Source of the DNA: Cohaesibacteraceae bacterium
GTDB taxonomy: Bacteria; Pseudomonadota; Alphaproteobacteria; Rhizobiales; Cohaesibacteraceae
Length of the DNA: 8,934 nt
Direction of reading: 5' to 3'
Assembly: GCA_016764535.1 (NCBI GenBank)
Contig: JAESRR010000217.1
Coordinates: 1 to 8,934 of the forward strand
Below are positions 6,813 to 8,934 of this stretch, piece after piece (position 1 is the first letter of the stretch; every line of letters starts with the position of its first letter). Position numbers and translations under genes: made by a program. Under the pieces are notes generated by a model. It did no database searches. It was not told where the DNA came from and worked only from the letters and a program-made list of their open reading frames with translations.

Positions 6813-8034
6813 GACGAGCCGCCCTCCGTTTGATATTTGCCTTGACCACGAAGTAGTCAATCAATGGCGCGAAAATATTGCCGAACAGGATTGCCAGCAT
6901 CATCCCTTCCGGGAAGGCCGGATTAACCACACGGATCATCACCACCATGAAACCGATCAGCGCACCGTAATAAAAACGTCCCGTATTGGTCATTGCACCC
7001 GATACAGGCTCGGTGACCATGAAGACCAGACCGAATGCGTATCCACCCAAAACAAGATGCCAGTGCCAGGGCATGGCAAACATCGGGTTGGTATCGCTGC
7101 CGATCCAGTTAAGCAGGGTTGAGAAGCCGATCATGCCAATCAGGCAGCCGACGATCAAACGCCAGTTGGCGATGCGCGTATAAATAAGGAATGCACCCCC
7201 AATGAAGGCAGCAATTGCCGAGGTTTCACCCAGCGATCCCTGAATAGTACCGATAAAGGCATCCATCCATGTGATATCAGCAGCAGCCAGTGCTTCATGA
7301 CCATCAAGCGCTGTAATGCCCAGCGCAGTCGCGCCCGAGAACCCGTCGACAGGTGTCCAGATTGTATCGCCCGACATGGATGCCGGATAGGCAAAATAGA
7401 GGAAGGCTCGTCCAACCAGTGCCGGATTGAGGAAGTTCTTGCCGGTTCCACCAAACACTTCCTTGCCCAGGACAACACCAAAGGAAATACCAAGAGCCAC
7501 CTGCCACAGAGGAGAGGAAGCTGGCAGGATCAGGGTGTAAAGCATCGAAGTAACGAGGAAACCTTCATTGACTTCATGTCCACGAACCACCGCGAATATG
7601 ACTTCCCATGTTCCGCCTACAATCAATGTAACTGCGTAAATCGGCAGAAAATACAACATTCCATGCGCCATGTTGGCGAGCACATTGGTTGAATCAAGCG
7701 GAATACCGAGCATGGTCAATAGAAACAAACGCCAGTCGGACGAGAAAAACACCCAGTCTGTTTTGTCCGAAAGGCCAAGCCCCTGCAATGCCATGTTGCT
7801 TTGCAGGCCTGTATTGTAAAACGCCATCAATATGCAGGGAACCGTCGCAAGCACGACGTAGGACATCACCCGTTTAAGATCAACATAATCCCGCGCGTGT
7901 GGCGCGACTGTTGTGACTGTTTTTTGGGTGTAAACAAAGCTCTCGACCATTTCGTAAAGAGCGTAATATTTTTCGAGTTTGCCACCCTTGAGGAAGTTCG
8001 GCTCGATTTTGTCAAAGAAACTGCGCAGACCCAC
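6805..8034 (-). CDS. nqrB: Na+-NQR subunit B, membrane subunit with covalent FMN
   Basis: The main membrane subunit (409 residues, about ten helices), which carries covalent FMN, binds riboflavin and the quinone-site region, and is central to Na+ transport. Features seen: MGLRSFFDKIEPNF at the N-terminus, VDLKR (51-55), FGGTGKNFLNPALVGRAFL (194-212), the flavinylation motif DGFSGATAL (230-238) with Thr236 at the same number as in Vibrio cholerae, MPWHWHLVLGGYAFG (321-335) and NPAFPEGMMLAILFGN (371-386). All look standard. The start is a GTG at 8034, 3 nt after the nqrA stop, with a strong AAGGAGG 8 nt upstream. The first residues also align with the family, so the GTG is well supported. Confidence 0.98.
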   Translation of the reverse strand: MGLRSFFDKIEPNFLKGGKLEKYYALYEMVESFVYTQKTVTTVAPHARDYVDLKRVMSYVVLATVPCILMAFYNTGLQSNMALQGLGLSDKTDWVFFSSDWRLFLLTMLGIPLDSTNVLANMAHGMLYFLPIYAVTLIVGGTWEVIFAVVRGHEVNEGFLVTSMLYTLILPASSPLWQVALGISFGVVLGKEVFGGTGKNFLNPALVGRAFLYFAYPASMSGDTIWTPVDGFSGATALGITALDGHEALAAADITWMDAFIGTIQGSLGETSAIAAFIGGAFLIYTRIANWRLIVGCLIGMIGFSTLLNWIGSDTNPMFAMPWHWHLVLGGYAFGLVFMVTEPVSGAMTNTGRFYYGALIGFMVVMIRVVNPAFPEGMMLAILFGNIFAPLIDYFVVKANIKRRAARHV

Positions 8035-8037
8035 GAC

Positions 8038-8934
8038 CTAACCCTCCTTCTCGATTTTTTGAAGGCTGGCACGCAACGCCTCGCCATATTCATATTTGCT
8101 GTGACAAACAAAGGTACACAGCGCCAGGTCTTCTTCGTCGAGCTCAAGCACACCGAGTTTTTGGGCCTGATCGGTATCCAGCACAAGGATCGAACGCAAT
8201 AATTGCGTTGCCATGATATCCATCGGCATCACCCGCTCATAGGTGCCCAGCGGCACCATGGCTCTGCGACCACCATTGATGTTTGTACCAAAAGCGAATT
8301 TACGTGCCTTGCGCAAGAACGATGACAAATGCACATTTAGAAATGAATAGTTCTGTGTGCCAGGATTGATCCAGCCCAGCAGGCGCTGCCTGGTATCTTC
8401 TTCCATCAGCGTTATCTGGCGATGGTAGCGCCCCAGATAGGCGAACTGGTCATGCGCAATACTACCGGAAAGCACCGACCCGGATACCCGGCGACACTCG
8501 GCGTCACTTTCAGTGATTTCACCGGCACAAATTTCGTCCAGACTGGCACCCGTACGTGTGGTGATTAGCCGGGGATTGTTGGCACGGGGTCCTGAAAGGG
8601 AAATCGTGCGATCAACATGTAATTCGCCGCTTGTAAACAACGCACCAATTGAAATCACATCCTGATAGCCGAGTGACCAGGCTTTACGTTGTTCCGAGAC
8701 CGGTTCAAGAAAATGAATATGTGTACCGGCAAGGCCCGCCGGATGCGGTCCTTCAAAACAGTGATATTGCGCGTTGGTGGCGCGTGTTGTCGGCAAGTCC
8801 TTGCCAACACCGTGACACACATATAAAGCGCCATCGGTTAATTTCGAAATCACATCAAGGCCGTGAGAGAATGCCTCTGCAGATGCTGCAATCACCACAC
8901 CGGCATCTGCCGCAAGCGGGTCAGTATCCATCGC
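8038..8934 (-). CDS. nqrA: Na+-NQR subunit A, C-terminal two-thirds (cut by window edge)
   Basis: The cytoplasmic-side subunit of Na+-NQR, implicated in quinone binding and docking onto NqrB. The window holds 298 residues and the stop; the usual length is about 446-450, so about 150 N-terminal residues lie beyond the right edge. The ATG at 8931 is internal, since the frame stays open to the edge. Landmarks include FEGPHPAGLAGTHIHFLEPV, LGYQDVISIG, a GSVLSG loop, AYLGRYHRQITL, RAMVPLGTYERVMPMDI and LELDEEDLALCTFVCHSKYE near the C-terminus. These closely follow the family pattern and distinguish it from RnfC. It is the first gene of the operon in the usual order, so the operon promoter should lie outside the window. 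Confidence 0.97.
   Translation of the reverse strand, partial: AMDTDPLAADAGVVIAASAEAFSHGLDVISKLTDGALYVCHGVGKDLPTTRATNAQYHCFEGPHPAGLAGTHIHFLEPVSEQRKAWSLGYQDVISIGALFTSGELHVDRTISLSGPRANNPRLITTRTGASLDEICAGEITESDAECRRVSGSVLSGSIAHDQFAYLGRYHRQITLMEEDTRQRLLGWINPGTQNYSFLNVHLSSFLRKARKFAFGTNINGGRRAMVPLGTYERVMPMDIMATQLLRSILVLDTDQAQKLGVLELDEEDLALCTFVCHSKYEYGEALRASLQKIEKEG
8043..8049 (-). promoter_or_regulatory. Shine-Dalgarno for the nqrB GTG start
   Basis: AAGGAGG (8049-8043, minus strand) sits inside the end of nqrA, 8 nt before the GTG at 8034. No ATG lies nearby in frame, so this site fixes the nqrB start. Confidence 0.75.

Noticed and set aside
6813..6860. TTG start adding 16 residues to NqrC
   Set aside because: The ATG at 6812 has GGAGGG upstream. 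The extra segment lies deeper in nqrB and does not resemble NqrC N-termini.
3490..8934. RNF complex (rnfCDGEAB) as an alternative to NQR
   Set aside because: Gene order A-F, the NqrF fusion of ferredoxin and flavin reductase domains, and the NqrA sequence are specific to Na+-NQR; RnfB-type multi-cluster ferredoxin genes are absent.
1..8934. CRISPR array, tRNA/rRNA, insertion sequence or phage remnant
   Set aside because: No spaced direct repeats, transposase or integrase motifs, or terminal repeats were seen, and coding genes fill the window except for two short gaps.

Overview
The window looks like a chromosomal segment of a Gram-negative bacterium with a base composition near 50% GC by eye. 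The Na+-translocating NADH:quinone reductase (Na+-NQR) points to a marine or otherwise sodium-using proteobacterium. The pairing of a galactose-dehydrogenase-like SDR, a 2-keto-3-deoxygalactonokinase and an IclR regulator reminds me of alphaproteobacteria, but that placement is an impression, not a result.

Right part, 3490-8934, minus strand: the nqr operon in the order nqrA (3' two-thirds only, cut by the window edge), nqrB, nqrC, nqrD, nqrE, nqrF. The genes are tightly packed: 3-nt, 2-nt and 10-nt gaps, a 1-nt overlap at nqrC/nqrD and an 8-nt overlap at nqrB/nqrC. A strong rho-independent terminator (3437-3464) follows nqrF. Together the six products oxidise NADH, reduce ubiquinone and export Na+. 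The maturation genes apbE and nqrM, often placed after nqrF, are not here. NqrB keeps a canonical flavinylation motif (SGAT, Thr236), while NqrC has AGAS, with Ser where Thr is usual.

Left part, 1-3291: a sugar-acid catabolic and regulatory cluster. On the minus strand an NAD-type SDR (478-1254) and a 2-keto-3-deoxygalactonokinase gene (1-481, cut by the window edge) overlap by ATGA and should be co-transcribed. They diverge from an IclR-family regulator on the plus strand (1357-2175). The 102-nt gap between them holds a good minus-strand promoter that overlaps a weaker plus-strand one. Convergent with the regulator, with 15 nt between stop codons, is a second kinase homologue (2191-3291, minus). 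It has a TTG start with a strong Shine-Dalgarno, a 47-residue N-terminal extension, and altered residues at several motifs that the neighbouring copy keeps.

Working model: the SDR oxidises an aldose (D-galactose or a relative), the kinase phosphorylates the resulting 2-keto-3-deoxy acid, and the IclR protein controls the operon. The second kinase homologue may be a non-catalytic or retargeted paralogue, possibly a sensor. No RNA genes, mobile elements, CRISPR arrays or long repeats were seen. No stretch over 300 bases lacks a gene; the longest gap is 3292-3489.
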